Shown here: positions 1 to 7,453 of the stretch, in pieces
Numbering within the stretch: the first letter of the stretch is position 1
Layout: every line of letters begins with the position of its first letter
Assembly: GCA_900753295.1 (NCBI GenBank)
Contig: CAADYQ010000108.1
Span: forward strand, 1-11,708
Direction of reading: 5' to 3'
Origin: Clostridia bacterium
GTDB lineage: Bacteria > Bacillota > Clostridia > Oscillospirales > CAG-272
Length of the DNA stretch: 11,708 bases
Position numbers and translations under genes: made by a program
The notes under the pieces: model-generated
Databases searched by the model: none
Seen by the model: the letters and a program-made list of their open reading frames with translations, nothing else
Told to the model about the DNA's origin: nothing

Positions 1-1404
1 AGCGGCTACAACGCCGCCGCAAACAAGCTCATCGATCTTATAAAGCAGAGCGCGGATACGACTGCCAAGTCGATAACGCTCGGACGCACCGATATCGTCA
101 TCGGCGGCAGCACGAACAAGACCATATCCGCGATACCGATGTACGAGGGCGGCACGTTCGGCTCATATTATAAGGCGGGCAACACCGTTGACGAGATAAT
201 CGTAAAAAAGACGAATAGAGATGAGTTCGACAGCTATCTCAAGAAGCTCAACGAATCCGGATACACCTGCTACACCACAAACGAGATCAAGTCCAACAAG
301 TTTGCTACATATACAAACGAGAACTACACCCTCACGGTCGGATACTACAATTACGAAGCATCGGCGCGTATTATAACCGAGCCGCTGGCTGAGGCTGTTC
401 CGCTTGAGGCGGCAAAGTACGAAAAGGTAACGACCTCGCAGATCACGATGCTCGGACTTGAATACAAAACCTCCGACTCGTATAAGTCAAACGGTCTTTC
501 TATGCTCATAAGGCTTGAGGACGGCAGCTTCATCATCATCGACGGCGGCTTCAACCGTGCGTCATGCTCAAATAATCTCGCAGCCGAAATACGCAAGCAG
601 GCGAGCAAATACGCCAAGAACGATAAGGACATCCGCATTGCCGCATGGATAATCACCCATGCGCACGGCGACCACTCCGGCATGATCTCCAGCCGCAGTG
701 ATGCCTTCAAGGGCTTCACCGTGGAGAACTTCCTTGTCAACTTCATTTCGGATTCCGAGCGTCAGAAGGCTATATCCGAATATATCGCCAAGGGCGCGAC
801 GAACTGGAGCAACGGCGAGGGCGGCGGATATGCCTCGGTGCTGTCCTCCGCGGAAAATCTCGGTGCAAAGGTTCGTACCGTTCACGTGGGTCAGAACTAC
901 TACTTTGCCGATGCAAAGCTGGAGGTCCTTTACACGATCGAGAGCTTCGGTCCCTCGGTCTGCAACGCCTTCAATACCACGTCTCTTATCATAAAGGCGA
1001 CGATCAGCGGTACTACATTCATGATAACCGGCGACGCTACCGGTAACGGAATGCAGGCGGCGGTCAAGGCATTCGGCGATTATCTCAAGAGCGATATCGT
1101 TCAGGTCTCGCACCACGGCTATACCACATGGGGCAATGAGGCAGGCACGATAGCGGCATACCGCCAGATGGTCCCGCCCACACTGCTCTGGCCGCAGGGC
1201 GGCAACGCATACCCCAAGTATGTGTCCAAGTCGTACAACGTTGCCCTTACGGATACAAAGTCCAACCCCAATTATCGTGAGACCTATGTCGCCGGTACAG
1301 AGGGCGATACGGTCATCCTGCCGTTGCCGTATAAAGTCGGAACGGCGATAGTCAGCCGTGTCTCGACTTCCAAGATCGAAGGCGCGAGCACGATAAAGAA
1401 ATAA
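1..1404 (+). CDS. MBL-fold (ComEC-like) secreted hydrolase, 5'-truncated by window edge
   Basis: Reading frame 1 is open from base 1, so the gene begins upstream of the window; the first in-frame ATG, at 139, is internal, because the residues before it (SGYNAAANKLIDLI...) align with residues around 169 of the complete copy at 1771-3672. The metallo-beta-lactamase-fold signature H-A-H-G-D-H is at 658-675, preceded by the beta-strand IIIDGG, and followed by the ITGDAT and VSHHG motifs (about 1024-1119) typical of the ComEC/Rec2-type branch of the superfamily. These residues would bind two metal ions and support hydrolysis, probably of a phosphodiester or ester; the substrate is unknown. There are no membrane segments, so it is not a ComEC channel. 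By analogy with the second copy it is probably a lipoprotein, but its signal peptide lies outside the window. It is clearly a tandem paralogue of the next gene. Fold is certain; function is not. Confidence 0.9.
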   Translation, partial: SGYNAAANKLIDLIKQSADTTAKSITLGRTDIVIGGSTNKTISAIPMYEGGTFGSYYKAGNTVDEIIVKKTNRDEFDSYLKKLNESGYTCYTTNEIKSNKFATYTNENYTLTVGYYNYEASARIITEPLAEAVPLEAAKYEKVTTSQITMLGLEYKTSDSYKSNGLSMLIRLEDGSFIIIDGGFNRASCSNNLAAEIRKQASKYAKNDKDIRIAAWIITHAHGDHSGMISSRSDAFKGFTVENFLVNFISDSERQKAISEYIAKGATNWSNGEGGGYASVLSSAENLGAKVRTVHVGQNYYFADAKLEVLYTIESFGPSVCNAFNTTSLIIKATISGTTFMITGDATGNGMQAAVKAFGDYLKSDIVQVSHHGYTTWGNEAGTIAAYRQMVPPTLLWPQGGNAYPKYVSKSYNVALTDTKSNPNYRETYVAGTEGDTVILPLPYKVGTAIVSRVSTSKIEGASTIKK

Positions 1405-1422
1405 AAGAAATAAGTTTAGAAA

Positions 1423-1459
1423 AACGTCCCGTTGCCGCTGTGTGTGGCGGCGGGGCGTT
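1423..1459 (+). other. Long GU-rich RNA hairpin after first MBL gene
   Basis: Arms 1423-1438 and 1444-1459 pair over 16 positions with a 5-nt loop when G-U pairs are allowed; four of the pairs are G-U, so the structure is much better as plus-strand RNA than as DNA or minus-strand RNA. No T-run follows it (AAAATAT instead). It starts 18 bases after the stop codon, so it probably protects the 3' end or assists the terminator just downstream. Confidence 0.55.
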
Positions 1460-1478
1460 AAAATATGTACACAATGCA

Positions 1479-1519
1479 CAACACGGGGACTGCCGCCGAC
1501 AGCCCGTGTTGCAGTTTTT
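1479..1519 (+). terminator. Rho-independent terminator
   Basis: The stem CAACACGGG (1479-1487) pairs with CCCGTGTTG (1503-1511). An inner CTG/CAG helix (1490-1492 with 1500-1502) is separated from it by a two-base bulge. The stem is followed at once by CAG and five T residues (1515-1519). It is well placed to end transcription of the first MBL gene before the promoter of the second. Confidence 0.75.
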
Positions 1520-1606
1520 AATGCATTATTGTTTGAAGAAAGGTGGATTGGATTATTAACTTCAGGTTAATTTTGACGGATGCACGTAAAACATTATACG
1601 GGCGTC

Positions 1607-1635
1607 TTGAAAACCGAGGTGTTAACTGATATAAT
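1607..1635 (+). promoter_or_regulatory. Sigma-A promoter of second MBL gene
   Basis: TTGAAA (1607-1612), a 17-bp spacer and a perfect TATAAT (1630-1635) preceded by TGA, an extended -10. Transcription would start near 1642, giving a leader of about 130 nt. It lies between the terminator of the upstream copy and the start of the next gene, so the two paralogues appear to be transcribed separately. Confidence 0.8.
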
Positions 1636-1697
1636 GTAAGATAACTTAAGGCGTTCGACATTGCTCTCAAGCTGCTGCAAAGGCTTCGGCGTTCATG

Positions 1698-1753
1698 CCC
1701 GGTCATGCTTTTGCGCTCGGATGCCGATTTATTCTGCCGCCGTCATGACCGGG
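1698..1753 (+). promoter_or_regulatory. Leader inverted repeat next to Shine-Dalgarno
   Basis: CCCGGTCATG (1698-1707) and CATGACCGGG (1744-1753) are perfect complements separated by 36 nt. The second arm ends four bases before the ribosome binding site AAAGGA (1758-1763) of the gene starting at 1771. In the transcript this would be a 10-bp GC-rich stem directly abutting the translation start region. It could be a regulatory leader, an operator at DNA level, or a chance repeat. No known riboswitch class is recognised. Confidence 0.5.
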
Positions 1754-1770
1754 TGGGAAAGGAACAAGAT

Positions 1771-3672
1771 ATGAAAACAAACAAAAAGCTCCGGCTGTCA
1801 ATGCTTGTACTTGCACTTGTGCTTGCAATGACGGTGCTTTTCTGCTCATGTGAACAGAAGCCGATCGATCCGCCGGAAACCACACCTGCGGAAACGACCG
1901 AAGAGCCGCTTCCCGAAACGTTTGACGTAGTAAAGGATGGCAAGATCACGCTTGCGCGTATCGTCCGCTCGGCTGATATCATATCGGCTGACGCCCCCGA
2001 GATCACCGCCGCCAAAAAGCTGCGCGACACCATCAACAACCTCGTGAAGAATAATTTCGGCGTTGAGTTGAACTATGATGAGACGGTAGTTCTTGAAGAG
2101 GACTTCCTCATGCCCGGTCAGTCCTATGACTCATCGACATTCGAGATCCTCATCGGCGATACCGCATATGAGGAGAGCGCGGGTGCATATGACGGGCTGG
2201 GATACGGCGATTACGCACTCCGCGTAGTCGGCAACAAGATAATCGTTGCCGCATATACCGAGAGCGGCTACACCGCTGCCGCCAACAAGCTCTCCGACCT
2301 TATAAGGCTTGCCGCCGACAAGGAAACCAAGAGCGTCACCATCAAGCGCGACGAGATAGCCACCACCGGCGTCAACAACAAGCGCATTTCCGCAATACCG
2401 ATGTATGAGGGCGGAAAGTTCGGCTCGTATTACAAAGCCGGTAACTCGGTAGATGAGATAATCATCAAAAAGACAAATATGAGCGAGTTCGACGCATACC
2501 TCAACACGCTCACCGCTGCCGGATATACGCAGTACACCACCAACGAGATAAAATCAAATAAGTTCGCTACATATACCAACGATAAATATACGCTTACCGC
2601 CGGATTCTACAACTACGAATCCTCCGCGCGTATAATCATCGAGCCGCTGGCTGAGGCTGTTCCGCTTGAGGCTGCAAAGTACGAAAAGGTAACGACCTCG
2701 CAGATAACGATGTTCGGTATCGAGTATTACAACACTGCGGATTCCTCATATACCTCCAACGGTCTTTCCATGCTCATAAGACTTGAGGACGGCAGCTTTA
2801 TCATCATCGATGGCGGTTTCAACCGCGCCTCGTGCGCCAACACCCTTGCCGCGGAGCTTCGCAGCCAGTCAAAGGGCTACGCCAAGACAGACAAGGATAT
2901 CCGCATTGCCGCATGGATAATCACCCACGCGCACGGCGACCACTCCGGTATGATCTCCAAGCGCAGCGATGCGTTCAAGAGCTTTACCGTTGAGAACTTC
3001 CTTGTAAACTTCATGTCGGATACCGAGCGTCAGAACGCAATATCCAGTTACCTTGCCAAGGGCTCAGGTAACTGGGGCAACAGCGAAGGCGGAGGATATA
3101 CAAACGTACTGTCAGCCGCTGCCGCACTGAATGCTACCGTTCGCACCATACACGTCGGTCAGGTATACTACTTTGCCGATGCAAAGCTTGAGGTCCTCTA
3201 CACCATCGAGAGCTACGGTCCCACGATGTGCAACGCCTTCAACACCACGTCTCTTATCATAAAGGCGACGATCAGCGGTACTACGTTCATGATAACCGGT
3301 GACGCGACCGGCGCGGGAATGCAGATCGCCGCAAATATGTTCGGCGATTATCTCAAGAGCGATATCGTTCAGGTATCTCACCACGGCTATACCACATGGG
3401 GCAATGATTCCGGAACGATCTCGGCTTACGTCAAGATGGCTCCCGCTACGCTTCTCTGGCCTCAGGGCGGTCACGGATATCCCAATTACACCTCCAAGAC
3501 GTACAATATGGCGCTTACGGAGACAAAGTCCAACCCCAACTACAAGGAAACATATGTTGCGGGCTGGGAAGGCGATAAGACCGTGATCCCGTTGCCTTAT
3601 ACAGTCGGCTCAGGCATAGTCACACGTGCCTCCGGCTCCAACCTTGAGGGCGCTAACACGGTAAAAAAATAA
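1771..3672 (+). CDS. MBL-fold (ComEC-like) lipoprotein, complete copy
   Basis: This encodes a 633-residue predicted surface lipoprotein. The start at 1771 is preferred over upstream codons because AAAGGA lies 7 nt before it and the protein then opens with a proper signal peptide: KTNKK basic end, hydrophobic core, and FCS-C27 as an atypical lipobox. A linker rich in Pro, Glu and Thr follows (about 28-45). Residues about 45-190 form an N-terminal region containing FEILIGDT and GDYALRVVGNKI, which resembles the small alpha/beta domain often placed before GH67/GH20-type catalytic domains; this assignment is tentative. The catalytic part carries H386-A-H388-G-D390-H391, D511 in ITGDAT and H537-H538-G in VSHHG. 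It acts outside the membrane, presumably as a metal-dependent hydrolase with unknown substrate. It is a close paralogue of the upstream gene, with a two-residue insertion near NTADSSY. Confidence 0.92.
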   Translation: MKTNKKLRLSMLVLALVLAMTVLFCSCEQKPIDPPETTPAETTEEPLPETFDVVKDGKITLARIVRSADIISADAPEITAAKKLRDTINNLVKNNFGVELNYDETVVLEEDFLMPGQSYDSSTFEILIGDTAYEESAGAYDGLGYGDYALRVVGNKIIVAAYTESGYTAAANKLSDLIRLAADKETKSVTIKRDEIATTGVNNKRISAIPMYEGGKFGSYYKAGNSVDEIIIKKTNMSEFDAYLNTLTAAGYTQYTTNEIKSNKFATYTNDKYTLTAGFYNYESSARIIIEPLAEAVPLEAAKYEKVTTSQITMFGIEYYNTADSSYTSNGLSMLIRLEDGSFIIIDGGFNRASCANTLAAELRSQSKGYAKTDKDIRIAAWIITHAHGDHSGMISKRSDAFKSFTVENFLVNFMSDTERQNAISSYLAKGSGNWGNSEGGGYTNVLSAAAALNATVRTIHVGQVYYFADAKLEVLYTIESYGPTMCNAFNTTSLIIKATISGTTFMITGDATGAGMQIAANMFGDYLKSDIVQVSHHGYTTWGNDSGTISAYVKMAPATLLWPQGGHGYPNYTSKTYNMALTETKSNPNYKETYVAGWEGDKTVIPLPYTVGSGIVTRASGSNLEGANTVKK

Positions 3673-3690
3673 TATAGTGTCCTGATAGAA

Positions 3691-3727
3691 AGGGGCTGTT
3701 AAAAACTCGATGTTTTTAACAGCCCCT
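3691..3727. repeat. Palindromic hairpin, family member 1
   Basis: Arms AGGGGCTGTTAAAAAC (3691-3706) and GTTTTTAACAGCCCCT (3712-3727) are perfectly complementary over 16 bp with a 5-nt loop. It begins 18 bases after the stop of the MBL lipoprotein gene. The inner part TTAAAAACTC is shared with the palindromes at 3856-3891 and 9430-9466, whereas the outer arm differs. It runs directly into a conventional terminator. Confidence 0.8.
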
Positions 3728-3759
3728 AAAAAATGCCGGTCATGGAGCCGGCATTTTTT
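3728..3759 (+). terminator. Bidirectional Rho-independent terminator
   Basis: AAAAAATGCCGG (3728-3739) pairs perfectly with CCGGCATTTTTT (3748-3759) around an 8-nt loop. The T-run on the right serves the plus-strand MBL gene, and the A-run on the left becomes a T-run for transcripts arriving from the convergent serine hydrolase gene. The placement between convergent genes fits a shared terminator. Confidence 0.85.
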
Positions 3760-3818
3760 GATGCGCTCTTGGTCGGTTTTGCCCGCAGTGTCCTTGCTTT
3801 TTTAGGTTTTAATGGAGG

Positions 3819-3842
3819 CAAAACGGCGGTGTTCAGCCGCCG
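3819..3842 (-). terminator. Minus-strand terminator of serine hydrolase gene
   Basis: CGGCGG (3824-3829) and CCGCCG (3837-3842) form a 6-bp all-GC stem with a 7-nt loop. Read on the minus strand it is followed by four T residues (complement of 3820-3823). It lies 40-60 bases past the stop codon of the minus-strand gene. The T-run is short, so it may be only moderately strong, with 3728-3759 as back-up. Confidence 0.55.
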
Positions 3843-3855
3843 CGAACAAGGCGTC

Positions 3856-3891
3856 GGGATGCTAAAAACTCATATGAGTTTTTAGCATCCC
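3856..3891. repeat. Perfect 36-bp palindrome, family member 2
   Basis: GGGATGCTAAAAACTCAT (3856-3873) is followed without any spacer by its exact reverse complement (3874-3891). The TAA stop codon (3882-3884) and the last two codons of the minus-strand serine hydrolase gene lie inside one arm. The core CTAAAAACTCAT matches the palindromes at 3691-3727 and 9430-9466 while the outer bases differ. No T-run follows on either strand, so it is not a textbook terminator. Confidence 0.85.
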
Positions 3892-4733
3892 TGCTGCCCG
3901 AGCATTGCGTCAAATGACACCGAGCGGGAGAAGCCCTGCCATGCCACCGACAGTCCGAGCGTCGGATTAATGGCAAGCATCTGCCCGTGCATCCCGCCCT
4001 TGCCGTACCAGCCCGGAACGCTCTTTGCGCTGAATTCATATCCGCGTTCAAGCACGGTGCGGCACCAGTCCTCCGATACTATGCGCGTGCCGTTCCATTC
4101 GCCGCCACGGAGATAAAGCACGCCGAGCTTTACCATGTCCTCGCCGCGTATGTAAAGACCGGTCGCCCCCATGGTGTGACCCAGCGGGCAGGCGGACCAT
4201 GCGTATTCGCCAAAGCGCATCACGTCCATGAGCGCGGGGCGCAGGAATTCGAACAGCGTGACCCCGCTGACCTTTTCGATGGCGAGCGAGACAAGATAAA
4301 ACGCCGCGTCCGTGTACTGCCGCTGAACGCCCTGCTCGTAGGGAAGAGGCTCTGCAAGCACCATCGAGAGGTAGTCGTTGGTCGGGTAAAGCGAGGCGTT
4401 GTCTACGTCGATGTCAAGCAGACCGCGCGAAAAGCCGGCGGTGTGCTTCATAAGCATATGCATCGTCACGTCGCGCCAGCGCGGATCGGAGCCTTCGGGA
4501 AGCGGTATCCCCATTATGTCAAGAAAGCGGTCGGAGGTATCGATGAGTCCGCGGTCGCGGCAGATGCCGAAGGCTGTCACGGTAAATATCTTTGCGACCG
4601 AGTAAACATCGTTGGTCGGATTTGCCGCGGCAAGCCGCACCTGGCGCATATTGCATTCGGTGTCCATCTCGGTAACGGTGTATATCCCGGTCCCCGCCGC
4701 ACGTGTGATATAATCATTTTGAGTAAGTGCCAT
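3882..4733 (-). CDS. Beta-lactamase-related serine hydrolase (PBP4*/class C-like)
   Basis: This is a 283-residue protein of the beta-lactamase-related family (serine beta-lactamase-like fold). The nucleophile motif S45-V-A-K48 (SxxK) is clear. Y140-T-D142 sits where family members have YxN, and H97-TAG is the usual HTxG element. G-M-H249-G-Q near the C-terminus stands for the KTG/HxG motif. No signal peptide or membrane segment is visible, which suggests a cytoplasmic esterase or peptidase rather than a periplasmic penicillin-binding protein; the substrate cannot be read from sequence. It is shorter than typical members (about 330-400 aa), and the protein ends soon after the HxG strand. The start is supported by GGTGA (complement of 4741-4745) 7 nt upstream; AAGGA is a little further out. 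It is transcribed divergently from the rhamnosidase operon. Confidence 0.88.
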   Translation of the reverse strand: MALTQNDYITRAAGTGIYTVTEMDTECNMRQVRLAAANPTNDVYSVAKIFTVTAFGICRDRGLIDTSDRFLDIMGIPLPEGSDPRWRDVTMHMLMKHTAGFSRGLLDIDVDNASLYPTNDYLSMVLAEPLPYEQGVQRQYTDAAFYLVSLAIEKVSGVTLFEFLRPALMDVMRFGEYAWSACPLGHTMGATGLYIRGEDMVKLGVLYLRGGEWNGTRIVSEDWCRTVLERGYEFSAKSVPGWYGKGGMHGQMLAINPTLGLSVAWQGFSRSVSFDAMLGQQGC

Positions 4734-4765
4734 TTCAATGTCACCATCCTTATTGAATTAAAGCT

Positions 4766-4794
4766 ATTGTAGCACATTGCGTAAAAAAATGCAA
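4766..4794 (-). promoter_or_regulatory. Sigma-A promoter of serine hydrolase gene
   Basis: On the minus strand TTGCAT (complement of 4789-4794), a 17-bp spacer and TACAAT (complement of 4766-4771) preceded by TGC, an extended -10. The start of transcription would fall near 4759, about 25 bases ahead of the coding start, so the leader is short. Confidence 0.75.
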
Positions 4795-4813
4795 CCGTAA
4801 ACCGCTGCCGCTA

Positions 4814-4842
4814 TTGATTTTTTTTCTTTGATGTGTTAAAAT
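4814..4842 (+). promoter_or_regulatory. Sigma-A promoter of rhamnosidase operon
   Basis: TTGATT (4814-4819), a 17-bp spacer and TAAAAT (4837-4842) preceded by TGT, an extended -10. Its -35 lies only about 20 bp from the -35 of the divergent serine hydrolase promoter, so a single regulator bound here could control both. No clear operator dyad is seen. The leader is about 55 nt. Confidence 0.75.
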
Positions 4843-4903
4843 AAAAGCGGAAAGGTCCCATCTGAATATATACCGTATAGATAAAAGAAAGGCATACGAT
4901 CCA

Positions 4904-7423
4904 ATGAGAAATGCAAAATTCATCACCTGTCCCGGCGCTGCGCTGCCGGAATACGGTCACCCGTGGAAAAACGTTAAATTCAACAATTACGACATGGAAT
5001 TACCGCGCGGCAACGGTCTGCTCACCGTAAAGCGCGTTTTCCTGCCCGACCCCTCGCGCCGTATTGAGTCGGTAGTCGTTCGCGCCACAGCCCTCGGTAT
5101 TTTCGATATGTTCATGAATGGTATCCGCATAGGCAATTTCACTGCCGACGGAGATGTCGTTCATGACGAATACAAGCCCGGATGGACCGATTATAACCAC
5201 CGCGTTTTTGAGTACGAATACGATGTTACCGCGCTCTGCGGCGAGGAAAATCTGTTCGTGGCAGAGGTCTCCCCCGGCTGGTGGTCGGGACGTATATCCT
5301 TCGGATACTACGGCTTCCGTCCGTGGGCGTTCGCGGGAGAGATAGAGATCACATATGACGACGGCGAGACCGAGCTTATAGCCTCCGCCGCAGATGGTAG
5401 CTGGGAGACCGCCATTGCCGGTCCCGTTATGACTGCGGATATCTGGGACGGCGAATACTACGATGCGTGCGTTCCCGAGCCTTCTATCCACCCCGAGGCA
5501 GTGGAATGGTCGCCGGCTGAAGAATACAACGACTTCAAGGGCGAGATCGTCCCGCTCGAGGGTCCTGCGATACGCACAAAGAGCAAGCTCATACGCTCGC
5601 CTAAGAGCGCGGTCGTGCATTGCGGAGTTGAGGAGGACGGCTCCCCGCTCGGCAGGATAAAGGTAGTGTCACAGCGTGCGGGCGATGACTGTGAGGTCAC
5701 CGAACTTCATGCAGGCGAGGCGCTCATACTCGACTTCGGTCAGAACATGGTCGGCAGACCTGTGATATTCATAAAGGCTCCGCGCGGAACCAAAATAAGC
5801 GGATATTTTGCCGAGATGCTCAACGACAGCGGCGACCCCGAGCGCGGAAACGACGGTCCCCGCGGCAGTATGTACATAAAGAATTACCGTTCCGCAATGG
5901 CGCGTATGGTATACGTTGCATCCGGAACGGAGAATGAGATATACTTCCCGACGCACACCTTCTACGGCTTCCGCTACTTTGAGCTTCGCGCCGACCGCGA
6001 TATTTCGGTGAAGTCGGTGCTGGGCGAGGTCATCGGTTCGGATATCTGCGAGACCGGCGAGTTCTCGTGCAGCGATCCCGAGGTCAACCGCCTCTTCTCG
6101 AATATCAAATGGGGCATGAGAGGGAACTACCTTGCCGTTCCCACCGACTGCCCGCAGCGCGACGAGCGCCTCGGCTGGACCGGTGACACGCAGATATTCT
6201 GCGGCGCCGCATCCTACCTCGGCAATATACGCGGATTCATGCATAAATGGCTCGGAGACGCGCGTGATTCTCAGGACGGTCACAACGGCGCATACGCCGA
6301 TGTCATCCCGCGCGTGTTCCCGCATGACGGCGGCAACGCCGCGTGGGGAGATGCCGGACTTGTGGTCCCGTACCGCCTGTGGCTGATGTATAATGACCGC
6401 GAGATAATAGCCGAGCATTACGACTCCATGCAGTATTATATGCATTATCTTGAGCAGTTCGGACTTGAAGGTCCCAACACCGCCTACGGCGACTGGCTCA
6501 ATTATGAAGTAACAGACAAGCGCTACATTGCAGTGGCATATTACGCATATGACGCCGGACTGATGGAGAAATTCAGCCGGATACTCGGCAAGACCGAGGA
6601 GGAAGAATACTACCGTCTCCTGCGCGAGCGTATCGTAAAGCACTGGCACGAAAAATATGTTGAGGACGGCGAGCTGACGATAAAAACGCAGACGGGATAT
6701 ATTCTTGCCCTTGCGTTCGATCTTGTTGAGGGCGAGGAGCGCGAGCGCTTCATCGGAAGACTGCGCGACGCTATCGTGTCCAATAACTACACGCTTTCCA
6801 CCGGCTTTGTCGGTACCGGACTTCTCAATCAGACTCTCTCCAAGGTGGGACTTGACGATCTTGCATATTCGCTGCTGCTCCAGACCGCAGACCCAAGCTG
6901 GCTCTATTCGGTAAGACAGGGCGCAACGACGGTGTGGGAGAGATGGAACTCCTATACTATCGCCAAGGGCTTTGGCGACGTCGGCATGAACTCCTTCAAC
7001 CACTACGCATACGGCGCGGTCGCCGAGTGGATGTTTGCCGGTATGTGCGGCATTATGCCCGACGAAAAGGAGCCGGGCTTCACTCATTTCGTTCTGCGCC
7101 CTACTCCCGATATGCGAAGCACGGGCGAGATACCTGCCGGTCAGCATAAGGTGACCGAGGCTCATGCGAGCTACGACTGCCGCGGCGACGGCAGTATCAT
7201 CCGCTCCGGTTGGGAGCTGGTGGACGGCAAGTGTGTATACGATCTTTCCGTACCGTACGGTACCTCCGCGCGCGTTGAATTGCCCGCGCCCGGCGTAGCC
7301 GATGCCGTTATAAGCATCAACGGTCTTGACTTTACGCTCGATTCCCTCGGTGGCAAGCTCGAGGGCGGTCGCGCGGTGTTTGAGCTGCAGAGCGGCGATT
7401 ATACAGTCTCGCTTGCCGACTGA
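4904..7423 (+). CDS. Alpha-L-rhamnosidase, glycoside hydrolase family 78
   Basis: This 839-residue enzyme would release terminal alpha-L-rhamnose from glycosides or polysaccharide fragments by an inverting mechanism. The N-terminal beta-sandwich domains carry family landmarks: PGWWSGR and DGEYYDA in the first 190 residues, and LDFGQNMVGRP near 275. The (alpha/alpha)6 catalytic barrel starts near 390 with the GH78 signature TDCPQRDERLGWTGD, giving D415, E421 (expected general acid) and D428. E679 in TTVWERW is the expected general base; its 258-residue distance from E421 fits characterised GH78 enzymes. NHYAYGAV follows, and a C-terminal beta-domain closes the protein (about 740-835). No signal peptide is present, so it probably acts in the cytoplasm on imported oligosaccharides. 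GAAAGG (4887-4892) lies 11 nt before the ATG. The next gene follows after 30 bp, consistent with an operon. Confidence 0.95.
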   Translation: MRNAKFITCPGAALPEYGHPWKNVKFNNYDMELPRGNGLLTVKRVFLPDPSRRIESVVVRATALGIFDMFMNGIRIGNFTADGDVVHDEYKPGWTDYNHRVFEYEYDVTALCGEENLFVAEVSPGWWSGRISFGYYGFRPWAFAGEIEITYDDGETELIASAADGSWETAIAGPVMTADIWDGEYYDACVPEPSIHPEAVEWSPAEEYNDFKGEIVPLEGPAIRTKSKLIRSPKSAVVHCGVEEDGSPLGRIKVVSQRAGDDCEVTELHAGEALILDFGQNMVGRPVIFIKAPRGTKISGYFAEMLNDSGDPERGNDGPRGSMYIKNYRSAMARMVYVASGTENEIYFPTHTFYGFRYFELRADRDISVKSVLGEVIGSDICETGEFSCSDPEVNRLFSNIKWGMRGNYLAVPTDCPQRDERLGWTGDTQIFCGAASYLGNIRGFMHKWLGDARDSQDGHNGAYADVIPRVFPHDGGNAAWGDAGLVVPYRLWLMYNDREIIAEHYDSMQYYMHYLEQFGLEGPNTAYGDWLNYEVTDKRYIAVAYYAYDAGLMEKFSRILGKTEEEEYYRLLRERIVKHWHEKYVEDGELTIKTQTGYILALAFDLVEGEERERFIGRLRDAIVSNNYTLSTGFVGTGLLNQTLSKVGLDDLAYSLLLQTADPSWLYSVRQGATTVWERWNSYTIAKGFGDVGMNSFNHYAYGAVAEWMFAGMCGIMPDEKEPGFTHFVLRPTPDMRSTGEIPAGQHKVTEAHASYDCRGDGSIIRSGWELVDGKCVYDLSVPYGTSARVELPAPGVADAVISINGLDFTLDSLGGKLEGGRAVFELQSGDYTVSLAD

Positions 7424-7453
7424 CGGCGGCTGACTGCAAAGGACGGTTGACAC

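Noticed and set aside
568..1479. A 303-codon minus-strand open frame opposite the first MBL gene
   Set aside because: It is antisense to conserved MBL motifs, shows no signal or domain, and a similar shadow appears opposite the second copy, as expected from shared codon bias.
1573..1599. TTGACG followed by an ATTATA-like box as a promoter
   Set aside because: The spacing is only 13-15 bp and the -10 match is poor, while a much better promoter (TTGAAA, 17 bp, TGA-TATAAT) lies just downstream.
658..3390. Reading the MBL genes as competence protein ComEC
   Set aside because: Only the soluble ComEC-like MBL part is present; there is no channel domain or transmembrane bundle, and the complete copy is a lipoprotein.
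3691..3891. CRISPR-like or insertion-sequence interpretation of the repeated palindromes
   Set aside because: There are only two palindromes here at irregular spacing, the outer arms differ, and no transposase or cas gene is present.
3882..4733. Calling the minus-strand gene an antibiotic-resistance beta-lactamase
   Set aside because: The SxxK motif is shared by esterases and peptidases of the same fold. The protein lacks a signal peptide, has YTD instead of YxN and no KTG, so a resistance role is not supported.
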